Positions 1 through 10,672 of a stretch of 40,586 bases of DNA are shown here, piece by piece (positions within the stretch are counted from its first letter, which is position 1; the number at the start of each line of letters is the position of its first letter). The notes under the pieces were generated by a model. That model was given only the letters and a program-made list of their open reading frames with translations, searched no databases and was not told the origin of the DNA. Location of the stretch: the NCBI GenBank assembly GCA_018398765.1, contig JAHBMJ010005862.1, forward strand, positions 1-40,586. Direction: 5' to 3'. This stretch comes from Chromera velia. Its lineage: Eukaryota > Sar > Chromeraceae. A program made the translations under genes and the position numbers.

Positions 1-585
1 GCCGCCTAGTATGCGTGCTCTGCCATGAACGCCCGGGCCGCACAGCCTATGAATGGTCAGCCGGAAGTACCCCCCCAAGGCTAGTTTTTGTATAGAAAAT
101 TCAAAGTGGGCAAAGTGTGATGAAATATACGGTAATTAGTTTTTCCGACTGACCTTGCTTGGATTCTTCAACAATCAATTTCCGTTATTGATCAGTTAAA
201 AACAATTGATTACCATTGAAACTCAAGCCTTGAAGGGACAGTATATTGTCAAGCGCAGGGGTCCGATTGCACTGGCAGACAGTTTCTTGTATTTGCTTTT
301 GGCAGAGCTCCAAAGGACATGCAGGCCAACAACGGCTATGCAGTCACGGCATGGTTTCACTTGTGCATGAAGAAGTGAAACTGTATGTTGCCACACGCTG
401 CAGAACTGTTTCTCCAACAGTTTTCGCCCGCGTCTACGTGTTAGTTTGAGCTGCAACTGGGTTTGGTCCCTCACACCATGTTGGTGTTTCTAAGTCCTGC
501 TTGCGTCTTTTGAAAAGTGACAAATCGCGAGTGCATGCCTGGGACGTATATGCTGAATTCCGGTCAGACACCCACATGAGACATT
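1..585. other. Intergenic sequence upstream of the GT25-like gene
   Basis: No open frame here looks like protein by composition or motif, and the short frames on both strands are shadows of each other. The stretch probably holds the promoter and 5' leader of the gene that starts at 586. I see no clear TATA box or RNA gene. Confidence 0.4.
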
Positions 586-3363
586 ATGCGCTTCAGTCGT
601 TCGGGAATCTTTGTTTTCTTGTTCGTCTGTCTGATTATGAAAAATAAAGCAGATGCATCTCTTTTTGCTTCTGGCAACACCCTCTGGTCGGAGTCCCTCT
701 TGGATGAGTACACACCGGCCGAGGGAGAGAGTGTCTGGGCCTGCACCGCCGGCAGGCCCTTGCGACTCGAAGGGGGTAAGAAGGAGGGGCGCGGGGGGGG
801 CAGCGGGTCCGGTTTGGATGGTCAGGGTAAGAGGGATGACAGTGATCCCTTCGGGGAAAAGAAGGTGCCCGGTTTGGATGGTCAGGGTAAGAGGGATGAC
901 AGTGATCCCTTCGGGGAAAAGAAGGTGCCCGGTTTGGATGGTCAGGGTAAGAGGGATGACAGCGATCCCTTCGGGGAAAAGAAGGTGCCCGTGTACTGGC
1001 TGAACCAGCCGCTTTCGAGCAGAAGGAGGAGCGCTTTCGTGGAGAAATCCTACGGGGTGCTCGAGAGGGTGGGAGGACTGCAGCCTGTCCGGGTTCCGGC
1101 GTTTCCCGGACACAACGCCCTTTTTCGTCAGAACGGGAAATGGGAAAAGGAAGGGGGTGATGCGAGAGACGAATCATTAGCTGGAGTCTTCAATTTCACG
1201 GTAGACTGTCCTTCACTTCTCCAAAGGGCTCAACAGACCAGAATAGAAGAAGGAGAACTTCTCCAAAGGGCTCAACAGACCAGAATAGAAGAAAGAGAAG
1301 GAGAAGGAGAAGGAGAAGGAGGGGGTGGAGGCATGCAGCCAGAAAAGCTTGAAGAGGCTCGAAGAGAGTTGACTTCTTTTTGTCAGCAGTACAGTCGTTT
1401 TCCAGAAGCCTCTTTTGATGAGGACCCCTTGTACGTTGAAAGCAAGGGGAGCAGCTGCGGACGCGTTGAAAGTCAAAACTTCGCACCAACAGTTGGTTGT
1501 AGCACTGCACACATGTTGGCAATTCGCCTCACCTATCTCCGGGGCGACGAGTGGGCGGTCTTCTCGGAGGATGACTCGAGCTTCGAGCCCTTAGAGGAAA
1601 TCGTCAACGCAGTGCAAGCCCTTCGGCAAAAAAGTGCTGCTCCCTCTTCTTCTGCTTCTTCTTCGGACGGTCAGTCGGTGAGTGGTGTGTCTGTACTGCA
1701 GCGTCTGCTGAAATGGGTGGAGGAGGAGGCTGATGAGCAGAGCCAAATAGGAGCGTTCAACGTTTCGGACCAAGAGATGAGACATCAAATATGGGGCGGT
1801 GACTGGACAACTGTGAAAGATGAAGATCCTGAAAGTTTGAGAAGGTCAGTCAGTTTGAGAAGGTTCTCCTAGCACACACGTAGAGTTGAGATGTAGACTT
1901 TTCAATGATTCGACGCACTTCACTAGCTTTCTTTTCTCATCCCTCTGCATGGGACTTTACTTGCTTACTTATCTGGCTTCCTGGTAAACGCGTCTTCTGG
2001 TCTCAGAAAATCTCTGTGAATCTCCCGGGTTCCCTCCCGTACTGCATGCATGTGCATGTCTTTGCATGCATATGTGGGCCGGGATAGGAGAAAAAATTGC
2101 ATGGAGAAAAAGACTTTCTTTTGTCCTTCCCACGCTCGTCTAAGAGATCGGGGCGGAGAGTCACTCCTTCCCGTGGCTTGCAAGCATGGTCCAGCTGCTT
2201 GGCTCCAAGGTCGCTCCTCCATGCTGTTGCTCTCCTTTTGACTGGCTGGAGGGTTTTGGCACCTCCTTGAATTAAATGGTCTGAATGAAAAGAAAAAAGT
2301 GCATTCACTGCCACTCAATCTGCATGTCTGTGTGTGTGCGTGCAGATACGAGCGCGCAAGTAGTGGTTTAGGGAGGGGGAAGAGGGCAGTGGTGGTCCAG
2401 TTGATGTCCTTGAGGGATCTGGTGTATGAGGATCTACACGGTGTGGGCGGAGAAGAGGGAGAGGAAGAGGGAGAGGGAGAGGGAAAACGAAGTGGGGGGG
2501 GGAATGAGGAGGCGAGGGAGAGCGAAGGAGAAGCAGAAAAAGACTTTAACTTGCCAATACAGGAAAAGTGGGAAGTTAAGAGGGAACTGGCCGTGTCCTC
2601 AGTGGGTCTTGGAGGTTCGGTGTCAGGTTTTGTGCCGATGAAGAGAGGTGCAGACCCGTTCATGACGATGGTGCCGGTTGTTTTTATGGACATGAGCCTC
2701 GATAAGGCCGAAATTGACACAGAAGTGGAGCGCAAGAGGGTTTCCTACAGAAGATCAAAACGGGGGAAGGGGAAGAGGAAGAAGGGAGAGACGGAAGTCA
2801 AGTTTGACTTCAGGGTCGAAAAAGAGAAGTCAAAAGAAGAAAAACGAAGGAAGATGAGAGACAACGCAGAGAAGACCCACAAGCAACCTTAGGGGACATC
2901 AGCCTACATTGCCAATCGGGCAGCAATAGAGTTCTTCGTCCACATGTATTGGTCTGACTCTCCTTCTTCCACCGCTCCTCTGTCGTCATTCTCTGTGTTG
3001 AAACAGTCTCCTGCTTCCTCTGCCGTCAACATGGGCTTCGACTCAGAAGAGCCGCAGCAAAGAGAAGAAGTTAACTCCCAGTCCGCCCCCACACCTATCA
3101 AGTTGAACTTTCTTAGATTTCCTCACAAGTTGCCGGAAGATCGGTGGCTTGAGTGTGCTTCCGACTATTTGATTTACTTGCTCCCGTCTGATCCCCAGAA
3201 AGGGATTGTTATGCGGCCGTCTATTCCGTTTGTGAGCGTTAACCGGGAGGTGTCGGAACAAAGCGAACGGGACGTGATCGGGTTTGGAACAGAGTTCCAA
3301 ATTGATCCCATGATGTTTCAACGTCAGCGTCTTGAAAGATACATAAAGGCGCTCAATGATTAA
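586..3363 (+). CDS. GT25-like glycosyltransferase with signal anchor (2-3 exons)
   Basis: Seen: ATG at 586 opens a protein with a hydrophobic N-terminus (residues 7-17) that fits a signal peptide or type II membrane anchor. Three 20-residue repeats follow (about 76-135), then a segment VYWLNQPLSSRRR resembling the start of GT25 enzymes. Next come GCSTAH (304-309), matching the GC..SH motif, and FSEDDSSF (E328-D329-D330), matching the EDD metal/nucleotide-sugar motif. Proposed exons are 586-1844, 2346 to about 2796, and 2893-3363. The first intron has a GTCAGT donor and GCGTGCAG acceptor and keeps phase 2. The second intron is less sure: an in-frame TAG ends at 2892, directly before the conserved-looking GTSAYIANRAAIEFF, so the TAG probably ends an intron, with a donor possibly at 2797. 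Known: GT25 enzymes transfer galactose or glucose in the Golgi/ER or in LPS synthesis. Inferred: a secretory-pathway sugar transferase. The acceptor is unknown. Middle residues are acidic and low complexity. Confidence 0.62.
811..990 (+). repeat. Three in-frame 60-bp tandem repeats in the GT25-like gene
   Basis: Units 811-870, 871-930 and 931-990 are identical except for one synonymous T-to-C change in the third. Each encodes 20 residues starting GLDGQGKRDD. The near-identity indicates very recent expansion. The unit is charged and probably a flexible linker. Confidence 0.95.
1216..1299 (+). repeat. Two in-frame 42-bp tandem repeats
   Basis: The unit beginning CTTCTCCAAAGGGCTC occurs at 1216 and again at 1258, giving the peptide LLQRAQQTRIEE twice. 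It is followed by a GAAGGA-type stretch coding for a Glu/Gly run. This is a second expanded linker in the same exon. Confidence 0.9.
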
Positions 3364-3800
3364 AAATCAACATTAATTAGGTTTGTCTCTTTTCGCACGT
3401 ACGTCTTGAATAGAAAGAAAACAAACGTTGCATGCCATGCCCCGCAGTTGGCCAGAGCCCAAGTGGTGTGCTCACGTACCGGCTTTGATGATTCCGGCTT
3501 TAACTGTCTCAAATATTCTCAAATCATTCAATTCAATGATGAATCACTCACATCGGTTTGTTTGGGTAATCGAACTTGAATTCAACTAGGAATTCAACTC
3601 ATTTCTGGAATCAAAATATTATTGGACTGCATATAATAGATTGCACTGGCATTAATTGATATGTTAAATTTAAATTTGAATCATTGTAAATGAAATTGAT
3701 TAAATTCAGATCATGTCTAAAATATTCTACAATGAAAGTACCTAAAAAGCGTAGTACTATCCTAGACAACAAAATTATTGAATAGTATAAACTTTAACGT
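3364..3800. other. AT-rich intergenic sequence
   Basis: No gene seen. The sequence becomes AT-rich with short imperfect repeats such as runs of TTGAATTCA-like words between about 3510 and 3720. It leads into the foldback element that follows. Confidence 0.4.
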
Positions 3801-3801
3801 G

Positions 3802-5126
3802 TGCCGGGGGCGAGTGGAGTGCTTTTTGCTCCCCCTTCTGCATAGTGACCATGTTTGATTTGATTTGATTTGAGGTAGGGCTTAAGCTCAAATCAAATAT
3901 TCAGTCAGGGAGGACCTAGTGTTTAAAGATCTATCAAATACGATCAAATATTTGATCAATATGACTTTCAACCTCAAATATGAAGGTCCCGAAAAAACGA
4001 AGAAGGAGGCATTTGTTTTTAGAGCCGGGTACGCAAAAAAAATATGGTCCGTGCAAAAAGGGGCAAATATGATTCAGTGTCAGGTGAAAATACAAGGAGC
4101 CAAGGGGGAAGGAGAAACTATTTGTGTCTCACCCCGTTGTCATCTCTCCGCAACCGAATAGAAGCCCAGGAGCACCCACTCCTGGAAAGCCGAAAAGCCA
4201 GAGAAAAAGCTCTCAGCAGCTCCCACCACCGATCGATTCGATTCACATTGAAGAAAGTGATCATGAAGAAGAGGAAAAGGAAGTGCCATAAAGCTGAGTG
4301 ATTGTCACCTCAATTTTGGTACGTGCTCTAACTTTATCGTATCAACAAAAAGTCATATGCAATTTCAAATCTATCAATTTTACGTTCTTAATCTCTATTA
4401 GTACTAGAGTGAGTCTCAGTGACTAGTGTATATACACTGCCACACAGGCATATTTTTTTTACGGAACTGATAAGTTATAATTATATATATATTTTTTTAA
4501 ATTTTTGAAACACACATCAGAAATGTTCTAATAACTATTGTCATGAGAAAAATGATCAGAGTGACAGTAAGTCAGTGACTGAGTGAGGAACCCTAAGAGG
4601 TTAACCTCAAATCTTACCTCAAATATCAAATATTTGAGGTTGAAGCTCAAATCAAATCAAATCAAGTCAAATCAAATCAAATTAAATATAATCAAATCAA
4701 ACATGGTCACTACTTCTACATAGCAGACCGGCGCTTTTCCACAAAAAACTCGTTCTCATAATTAGTAAGGAGTTAGAAGCTGAAACTTTGTGTAAGAAGA
4801 CGTTGTAATAATAGAAAAATAACTATAAAACAGATTTTTTATATCATTTCTAGAAACATAGGCTACCATACAAATTTTATGAGTTTTATACCGTTTTTCT
4901 TACTGTTGAAAACCGTTAAAAAATGGCCTAAAACTCATAAAATTTGTATGGCAGCCTATGTTTCTAGAAATGATATAAAAAATCTGTTCCATAGTTCTTT
5001 TTCTATCATTTCAACGTCTTTTTACACAAAGTTTCAGCTTCTAACTCCTTACCAATTATGAAAACGAGTTTTTTGCGGAAATGTGCCGCTTTAGGGGGGC
5101 AAAAAGCATCCCACTCGCCCCCGGGC
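3802..5126. mobile_element. Nested foldback (inverted repeat) element
   Basis: Three nested inverted pairs are visible. Outer: 3802-3835 (ends GCTTTTTGCTCCCCC) with 5093-5126 (begins GGGGGGCAAAAAGC). Middle: the CATAGTGACCATGTTTGATT block near 3840-3870 with its complement at about 4690-4725, next to TTTGA/TCAAA arrays. Inner: about 4739-4892 with 4933-5080, roughly 150-bp arms that match at most positions over a short loop near 4905. No transposase is seen, so it is probably a non-autonomous foldback or MITE-like element. A short frame at 3919-4161 has no recognisable domain. Confidence 0.7.
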
Positions 5127-5607
5127 CCCGCCATACCTTAGATGATAAAAAAATTACAGAACTTACTATTAAAAGACTCAAATAGTGTACAGTAAAGAGA
5201 TAACTAGAGAGATAAAAGAAAGAAAGAAACAATATTTTTCATTAAATTATTTTTAAAATGTATGGTTTTATTTTGTCAGTATGTTAAGGCTATTCCTAGG
5301 CTAGGGATAATTTTCAAACAAAAAACAAACAAAAAAAAAACTCTTCGAACTATTTTTTTTTTTTTTGTTTTGTTTTCACAACCATGGTGGGGATACAAAA
5401 ACATTAAGGAACCAGTACAGTCTGAACCACACATTTCTTACATGAAAACAAAAAAAAAACAAAAAAGTGAAAATAACATTTTTTTTTTTGAAAATTACCC
5501 CTAGTTCCTAGGATTATTCTATATTTTTTACTCACCGCCTATAGCACACCGCAAAGTTACAAACGACTCTAGCATACTGTAAACGACCCTAGGGGTCTTA
5601 AATCAAC
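5127..5607. other. AT-rich sequence with A and T homopolymers
   Basis: No gene seen. The stretch holds A/T homopolymer runs near 5320-5500. The words CCCCGYCATACCTTAG at 5127 and 6247 match each other, which may mark the end of repeated DNA. Confidence 0.4.
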
Positions 5608-7868
5608 TGTCCTAGCAATAAGGCTGAGAAAAGGTGTATAAGGTGCTGGTGCTGGTGTAAAAATAAGTTTGCACCTTAAATCAGGTGCAAAATAAGGTGC
5701 ACCGTTTACCCTATAAAAGCTAGGTTTCTAGGGTTGATTTCTAGTGTTTCTAACGGCCAAAAGGCGCCTTAATCAAGGCCTAAAAGCTTTTTATGATATA
5801 GATTTGCTACATTGATTTTTACTATGCGAAACAACTTAAAATATCACTAGAAATATCAGTGAAAAGGCGATAAAAAGCAAAAATAAAAAATATGACAATT
5901 GAAGACTATATGTCTCTGACTGTCTCATGACTTCGGTCTCTTTCTGGGTTTCTTTTCTCAATTTAAGCAACGTTTTTCACCTGTCCAATGTTTGAATATG
6001 TTTGGCGCCGGTTGCGTGCTGCACTGTAGTCCAGTTCTGTCCCTATACGGTCCATAAAACCTTCAAACTGCATGATGCCCCTTTGGAGCAAATTTATGAA
6101 GGAAGTAACCACAAATGGTGCATTTTCATGAAAAAGAAAAAGAAGAAAGAATAAAACAAAAGAAGGCTTTTTTTAATTTGCATTTTTCCTCTGAGTAAGG
6201 GTAAGTGAGGATAAGTGAGGGCCTGATCTTAAGGCTCAGAGCCCAGCCCCGTCATACCTTAGCTCTCTTCTTCACTCACCCCCTAGCTCACCCCCCCACA
6301 CAAAATGACAACGGAGGACAAAAAAGAGGAAAAAGAGAAAGAAGAAGAGGAGAAAGAAGAGGAGAGAGCAGGCTCCTTGTAGACTTTGTCTCACTCGAAG
6401 TCCGATTTGAAAGTCGACCTCAGTATGTCGTCTTTCTTCCCTAGAAACTCCTCTGGTTTGATGCGGGCTGGTTGGGGCAGAGGGGAGGCTTTGGCTTTGG
6501 CTTTTAATTTGGGTTTGGCTTTGAAGAATGAGAAAAATATGGACAGAGTCGGACAGGTGCGATTCCTAACTCCAGACCCTCTTTTTTTGACTGAACCGGC
6601 TTAATTTATGATGTCCATCCAGACTAGCTTGTCTTTCTATACCTTCCTGAGCCACCTGCAAGAATCTACGCGGCTAGTATAAGTAGTCTTTCCGTCTTCA
6701 GATCGAAAAGAAGGCTCTCCTTACTCTTCAACAAGTCTTCTTTTGTTTGTTGGCATTTGTTTAAAGCCGTCTATCTGGACAGGGCCCCAGTTTGTGAAAT
6801 TGAAAAATGATTAACTGCAGTGACCGGTATACAGGACCGGTATGACTGACGACTCGCGAACGAAGGGGTGAACGCCCCTAGGAAAGCTGCAATTCCATCT
6901 AGAGATGGACTTCAAACCCTCTGGAAATACCAAACACAACGAAAAGCTATGGCATGACAGAAAGTCAGATACAGATCTGTATGTGAGCATGCAAACTTGA
7001 TGAAACTTGACGAGCCATCAGCAGACGGAAGTGACGAATGGTTCCACTCTCTAAGGTAAAGCAGTAAATCGAATGATCAAACCAATTGTACTCTTACTGA
7101 CCAAGATAGATCGAGTCTGCCAATCGTAAAGAGCACCCGGCACCAGGTTTCAAAAGTCCTTACCTATAACCGAGAGGGAGAGCGTCAACGTACTTTCGCG
7201 TATGCATGTTCCCATGTGTGTGCCGTTTCTGCTTCTCTTCATCATATAAAAAAGAATCTGCGTACAGCACTGCATTGGCATTCATCCTCGGATTGCTAAT
7301 AAAGGTTGAGGAAGCTGTTTTCCTCCCGGCAAACCGTTTGGCATTGTGCCATTGCTATGCAAACGGACTCAGTCTGCTTACTCAGCTTCTTGACTCAAAC
7401 CTGTTGTTCTGGTCTTTTTACCCTCGTCCGCTCCGCGTTGCTATGCGTGTACATGCAGTCGTTTCTGTTGCATAAGGCAGCCCATAAAACAGTTCTCATG
7501 CTGCAAAGAGAAGAGGTACTCATGCTCTAATGGACCTAATTGATTTCATGCAGCGCATGCGTTGTCGAACGTGCGTTCAGTAACCTCTGTATGTAGCCGA
7601 TTTTAAATTTATCTCAAAAATCGGCTGCATATGATTAGATTTGTTCCGCGCACCGCGGCCCGGCAACACGCGCGTTTGGGGCTGCGGGGAGCCGCAGGGG
7701 CGGGGCCGTGGCGCGTTACATGGCCATGACGCTAATACTTTTCACCCAATTCCATTCAATCAGGTACAAAACAGGTACATCTGGTGCAAAACAGGTGCAT
7801 CTGGTACAACTTTTTGGTTTGCACCTTTTCTGAGGTGCACCTTTTCCAAGCCTTACCTAGCAACTGTT
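5608..7868. mobile_element. Possible 2.3-kb element with inverted GGTGCA-rich ends
   Basis: The left end (from 5608, CCTAGCAATAAGGCTGAG, then AAAAGGTG and GGTGCA words) is mirrored at the right end (about 7770-7868), where the complement reads CTAGGTAAGGCTTGGAAAAGG. The hexamer CAACTG sits just outside both ends in direct orientation and could be a target-site duplication. The interior has only short frames without motifs. A 14-base hairpin around TAGCCGATTTT lies at 7593-7632. Divergence between the ends makes this a moderate call. Confidence 0.4.
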
Positions 7869-8151
7869 TCGGTTTCAATAGTAGTTATATCTAGATTTAT
7901 ATAGGTAAAGATGAGCTAGCCAATACAGCCGGGCCACAGCCAGGTTAGTCTGGGGTTACAGCCCTCGTATGAGTCGTATCTTATTAGTAACTACATGGAC
8001 CCAAAACTTTCAAAGAAGGGACTCAATACTACGCAAGATGGCTAGCAAGATGGAAACACCAAGACTCAATACTACGCAATCAGAGTCTAACTTCCGCATT
8101 TCCAACATCTCTGTTCTTTGTCTCCTATGTACAAGTCTTTTCAAATTTCAA

Positions 8152-9603
8152 TCAAATCACGCCGAGACGAAGAGACGAATGGAAAAGAAGACAAACGCCC
8201 GTGACAGAAAGCGTTAATTCAGTTTCAGTGAGGGGCCACTGAGGGCGATCGACGTGCAGAACAAGAGCACGTACCTCGCTCACCCCCCCCCCCGAGTGCC
8301 CACTGGCAGCCAGGCCATGCCGACCACTGCGGTCCCCACCCCGGATCCCTCGACCCCCCCCCGCAGCGTGATGACAGTTCATCCGGAAGTATTCCCTTAC
8401 CCGATCTGCAAACCTGCCCCCCCCCGTTGCTGCTGCAGCTGCTTCTGAGGTTGGGACGAATTTCGAGAGGTCAAACTCCGAGAGGGAAGTTCGATGCCCT
8501 GGTTCGAAAATCACCCCCCTCGCAATTCGAACATACATGGGAGGGATTTCTGAGAAACCTTTTAAGCTGGTCACCTTCAGTTCCTCCCACAAAACCCTCC
8601 AGTCCTCACTCGACACATACACCCTGTCCCCCCCAAACAAATCACGCAGACCCTCCACCTGAGACAAGATCTTCCGCTCCGCCTCAACCCCAATATCGTC
8701 AAGGATAAATCCGCGAACCCCCTTGACTGTCTTATCTGTTGAACCGCGAACCCACACACTCAAACGCATCCACTCAGCGGACGAGGACGGGTTCAGTGGC
8801 ACACCGATACAGTCTTGAAGGTTAGTGTCAGGCGAGTCCGGCGTGCCTGTTGCCAGACAAATCAGCGTCCGAAGAAGATGTTTGATCGTACTTCTGAACC
8901 CTTTGACGTCTGCGTGTGTGCCGGAATTTTCTCTCAGCATTGACACGCAAACGCAGTGCGCATTCTCCCTCTGACGCTCCATCTCCGCCACCACATCCAT
9001 ATTGCAAGACCAGTCTACACGGAATTTCTTTTTCCCCTTTGCTTGACTTCCAGATGGAGCCGCTTTGAGGGCAACAGAGAGGAGGGCGTCCGTGCCCCCT
9101 CCTGACCCCCCTCTCTCCTCTCGAGCCGCTGCACGACGCCCACTCCTCCCCTGAATTTGCCATCCCCCCCCGTTGCTTCTGGGAGTTTCAGGAGGAGACG
9201 GGAGACCGGAACTGATTGAGGTCGTCTCAATTGCATGCAGCACCCCACCAAGACAGTGCTCGGTGTTGAAAGCGACGGTGGGGGGAGCATGTGCAATGGG
9301 CGGCTCTACTTTTGTCTGTCGGGGCGTTCCTTTTGTCTTAACAAGGGATTGTGTGAGATTGTCAACCCATGATTCCGGAGAAGAAGTCTGGGTGGAAACT
9401 CTACTCTCTACTGTAACCCCCGACTTGGAAGAATTTGCCAACCCCTTTTGTGGTGCGGGCTCTGACTGTGTGTGGGCCCACTCAAGGAGCTCTCCTGCCT
9501 CACCCCTCGTGAGCGTGGGAACGTCAGCCAGAATATCTTCAAATAATCCAAACGCTCCAGGCCCAGGATTCTCTTTCGGATTCTCTGATCGTCTTTTAGC
9601 CAT
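8152..9603 (-). CDS. Uncharacterised protein, 483 aa
   Basis: A single long frame from ATG at 9603 to TGA at 8152. Residues 1-190 are rich in Ser, Pro, Gly and Thr with a basic start (MAKRRSENPKENPG) and look disordered. Residues about 195-385 look folded, including FRVDWSCNM, LLRTLICLATG, WMRLSVWVRG and FILDDIGVEAERKIL. The tail from about 386 is Ala/Gly-rich and may be less reliable. I do not recognise a family. The WMRLSVWVRG segment faintly recalls the last strands of eIF4E-like folds, but the expected upstream tryptophans are missing, so I do not assign it. An overlapping frame starting at 9659 competes for the start. No intron is needed. Confidence 0.5.
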   Translation of the reverse strand: MAKRRSENPKENPGPGAFGLFEDILADVPTLTRGEAGELLEWAHTQSEPAPQKGLANSSKSGVTVESRVSTQTSSPESWVDNLTQSLVKTKGTPRQTKVEPPIAHAPPTVAFNTEHCLGGVLHAIETTSISSGLPSPPETPRSNGGGWQIQGRSGRRAAAREERGGSGGGTDALLSVALKAAPSGSQAKGKKKFRVDWSCNMDVVAEMERQRENAHCVCVSMLRENSGTHADVKGFRSTIKHLLRTLICLATGTPDSPDTNLQDCIGVPLNPSSSAEWMRLSVWVRGSTDKTVKGVRGFILDDIGVEAERKILSQVEGLRDLFGGDRVYVSSEDWRVLWEELKVTSLKGFSEIPPMYVRIARGVIFEPGHRTSLSEFDLSKFVPTSEAAAAATGGGRFADRVREYFRMNCHHAAGGGRGIRGGDRSGRHGLAASGHSGGGVSEVRALVLHVDRPQWPLTETELTLSVTGVCLLFHSSLRLGVI

Positions 9604-9659
9604 TCCGCCTCAACGAGCTTTTCTGCAATATCCTCCGGCAGCGTTGACTCCCAAATCAT
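9408..9659 (-). CDS. Overlapping upstream frame, 83 aa
   Basis: ATG at 9659 opens a different frame that overlaps the first 65 codons of the 483-aa protein. It begins MIWESTLPEDIAEKLVEAEW, which looks protein-like (amphipathic, acidic/basic) rather than random. It could be an upstream ORF, a true first exon joined to the main frame by a small intron, or chance. Confidence 0.25.
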   Translation of the reverse strand: MIWESTLPEDIAEKLVEAEWLKDDQRIRKRILGLERLDYLKIFWLTFPRSRGVRQESSLSGPTHSQSPHHKRGWQILPSRGLQ

Positions 9660-10115
9660 TTTATTCAATCAATACAAATATATATACACCCAACTGAAGA
9701 GGGACGTCGACGCGCAGCCCTCCCGATCGTTCGCCTGCTTTGAGGGACGCAACCGAAGAAACAAAAGAAGGAAGCCAGAAAGGGAACTCGGGTTTGTGTT
9801 CAGAGACTCAGTTGAATTTCAGTTGGGACTGCGAGGCTGCTCTGGATGAGCTAGGATTCTGACACTCGCGCTTTGCTTGCCAGGGACTTCTAGGGCGGAT
9901 CGGACAGAGTTAAGCACTGCACACTGATCGAGCCTCTCAGTGCAGATGGGATCGATGAATGGCCGGAGCCGGAGCCTTTTGTGGTCAAAGCATGTCATTG
10001 ATGTCAAAGCACTGATCGAGCTCAGTGTCAGAGCTGCAGAGAGACTGTGCATCCAAGATCATCCAACAGACAGAAAATCAACAGAAAATCTGCATGACCG
10101 ACAAACAAATGCGTT
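9660..10115. other. Intergenic sequence
   Basis: No gene seen. This is likely the promoter side of the minus-strand gene ending its 5' region at 9603-9659, followed by the edge of the dispersed repeat. CACTGATCGAG-like words recur near 9925 and 10007. Confidence 0.35.
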
Positions 10116-10672
10116 GTGGCCCCGGAAAGCGAAGCGGGGGGCACTTACAAAACAGAAATACCCCAGCCCACGCGTGCACGCAGTGGCCCCGAAAAGCTGA
10201 ATTTGCGCCATCTGACGCAAGCAAGCTTGCGAACGGCCCCGGAAAGCAAGAAAAATGAGAACTTCACGATTGACGCACGCAGGCCAGCCGATCGGGCGGT
10301 CGCGCCGACCCCCCCCCCCCCCNCGCGGGAAAAGCCGCAGAACCCCCCCTCCCCCAGGAAAAAAGCCCGGGGATGTAGCCTGTCGCTTTCCGGGGCCACT
10401 GACGCACGCATGCATGACAACGCGGGTTCATGTATGCTTTTCTAGACCATTTGGGGCGGAATCTTTCCGAGGCCTTTTTTTGGTAAAAATCGGGTAATCG
10501 GATCTAAAGTCCACCTGACGCACGCATATTTGGTGCATATTCAGCCCTTCGAGGCCGGGTTTTTGCCGAAAGATAACGTGCACGCATGCATATATCTGAC
10601 GCAAGCAAGCTTGCAAACGGCCCCGAAAAGCAAGAAAAAATTATAACTGCATGGTTGACGCATGTAGATGCA
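10116..10672. repeat. GC-rich dispersed repeat, cluster 1 (holds a one-base gap)
   Basis: Built from recurring blocks: GCCCCGGAAAGCGAAGCGGGG (10118-10206), TGACGCAAGCAAGCTTGC (10209-10282 and again 10595-10670), and ATCGGGTAATCGG...TTTTTGCCGAAAGA (10485-10590). The same blocks appear at 12776-13215. TGACGCACGCA is the shared seed. The single N at 10323 sits in a poly-C tract. No coding frame here is credible. Confidence 0.8.
10323..10323. other. Ambiguous base in poly-C tract
   Basis: One N follows a run of 13 C residues. It corresponds in position, and in inverted orientation, to the edge of the 50-N gap at 13037-13086. Confidence 0.95.

Noticed and set aside
3919-4301. Transposase or BED-finger remnant inside the foldback
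   Set aside because: The short frames lack a consistent Cys/His pattern or DDE motif.
8152-9603. eIF4E-like identity for the 483-aa protein
   Set aside because: Only a short WMRLSVWVRG segment is suggestive. The cap-binding tryptophans expected upstream are not seen.
9840-10060. Possible 5S rRNA-like or tRNA sequence
   Set aside because: Only short words (AGTTAAGCACTGC) match. No internal promoter boxes or fold could be built by eye.
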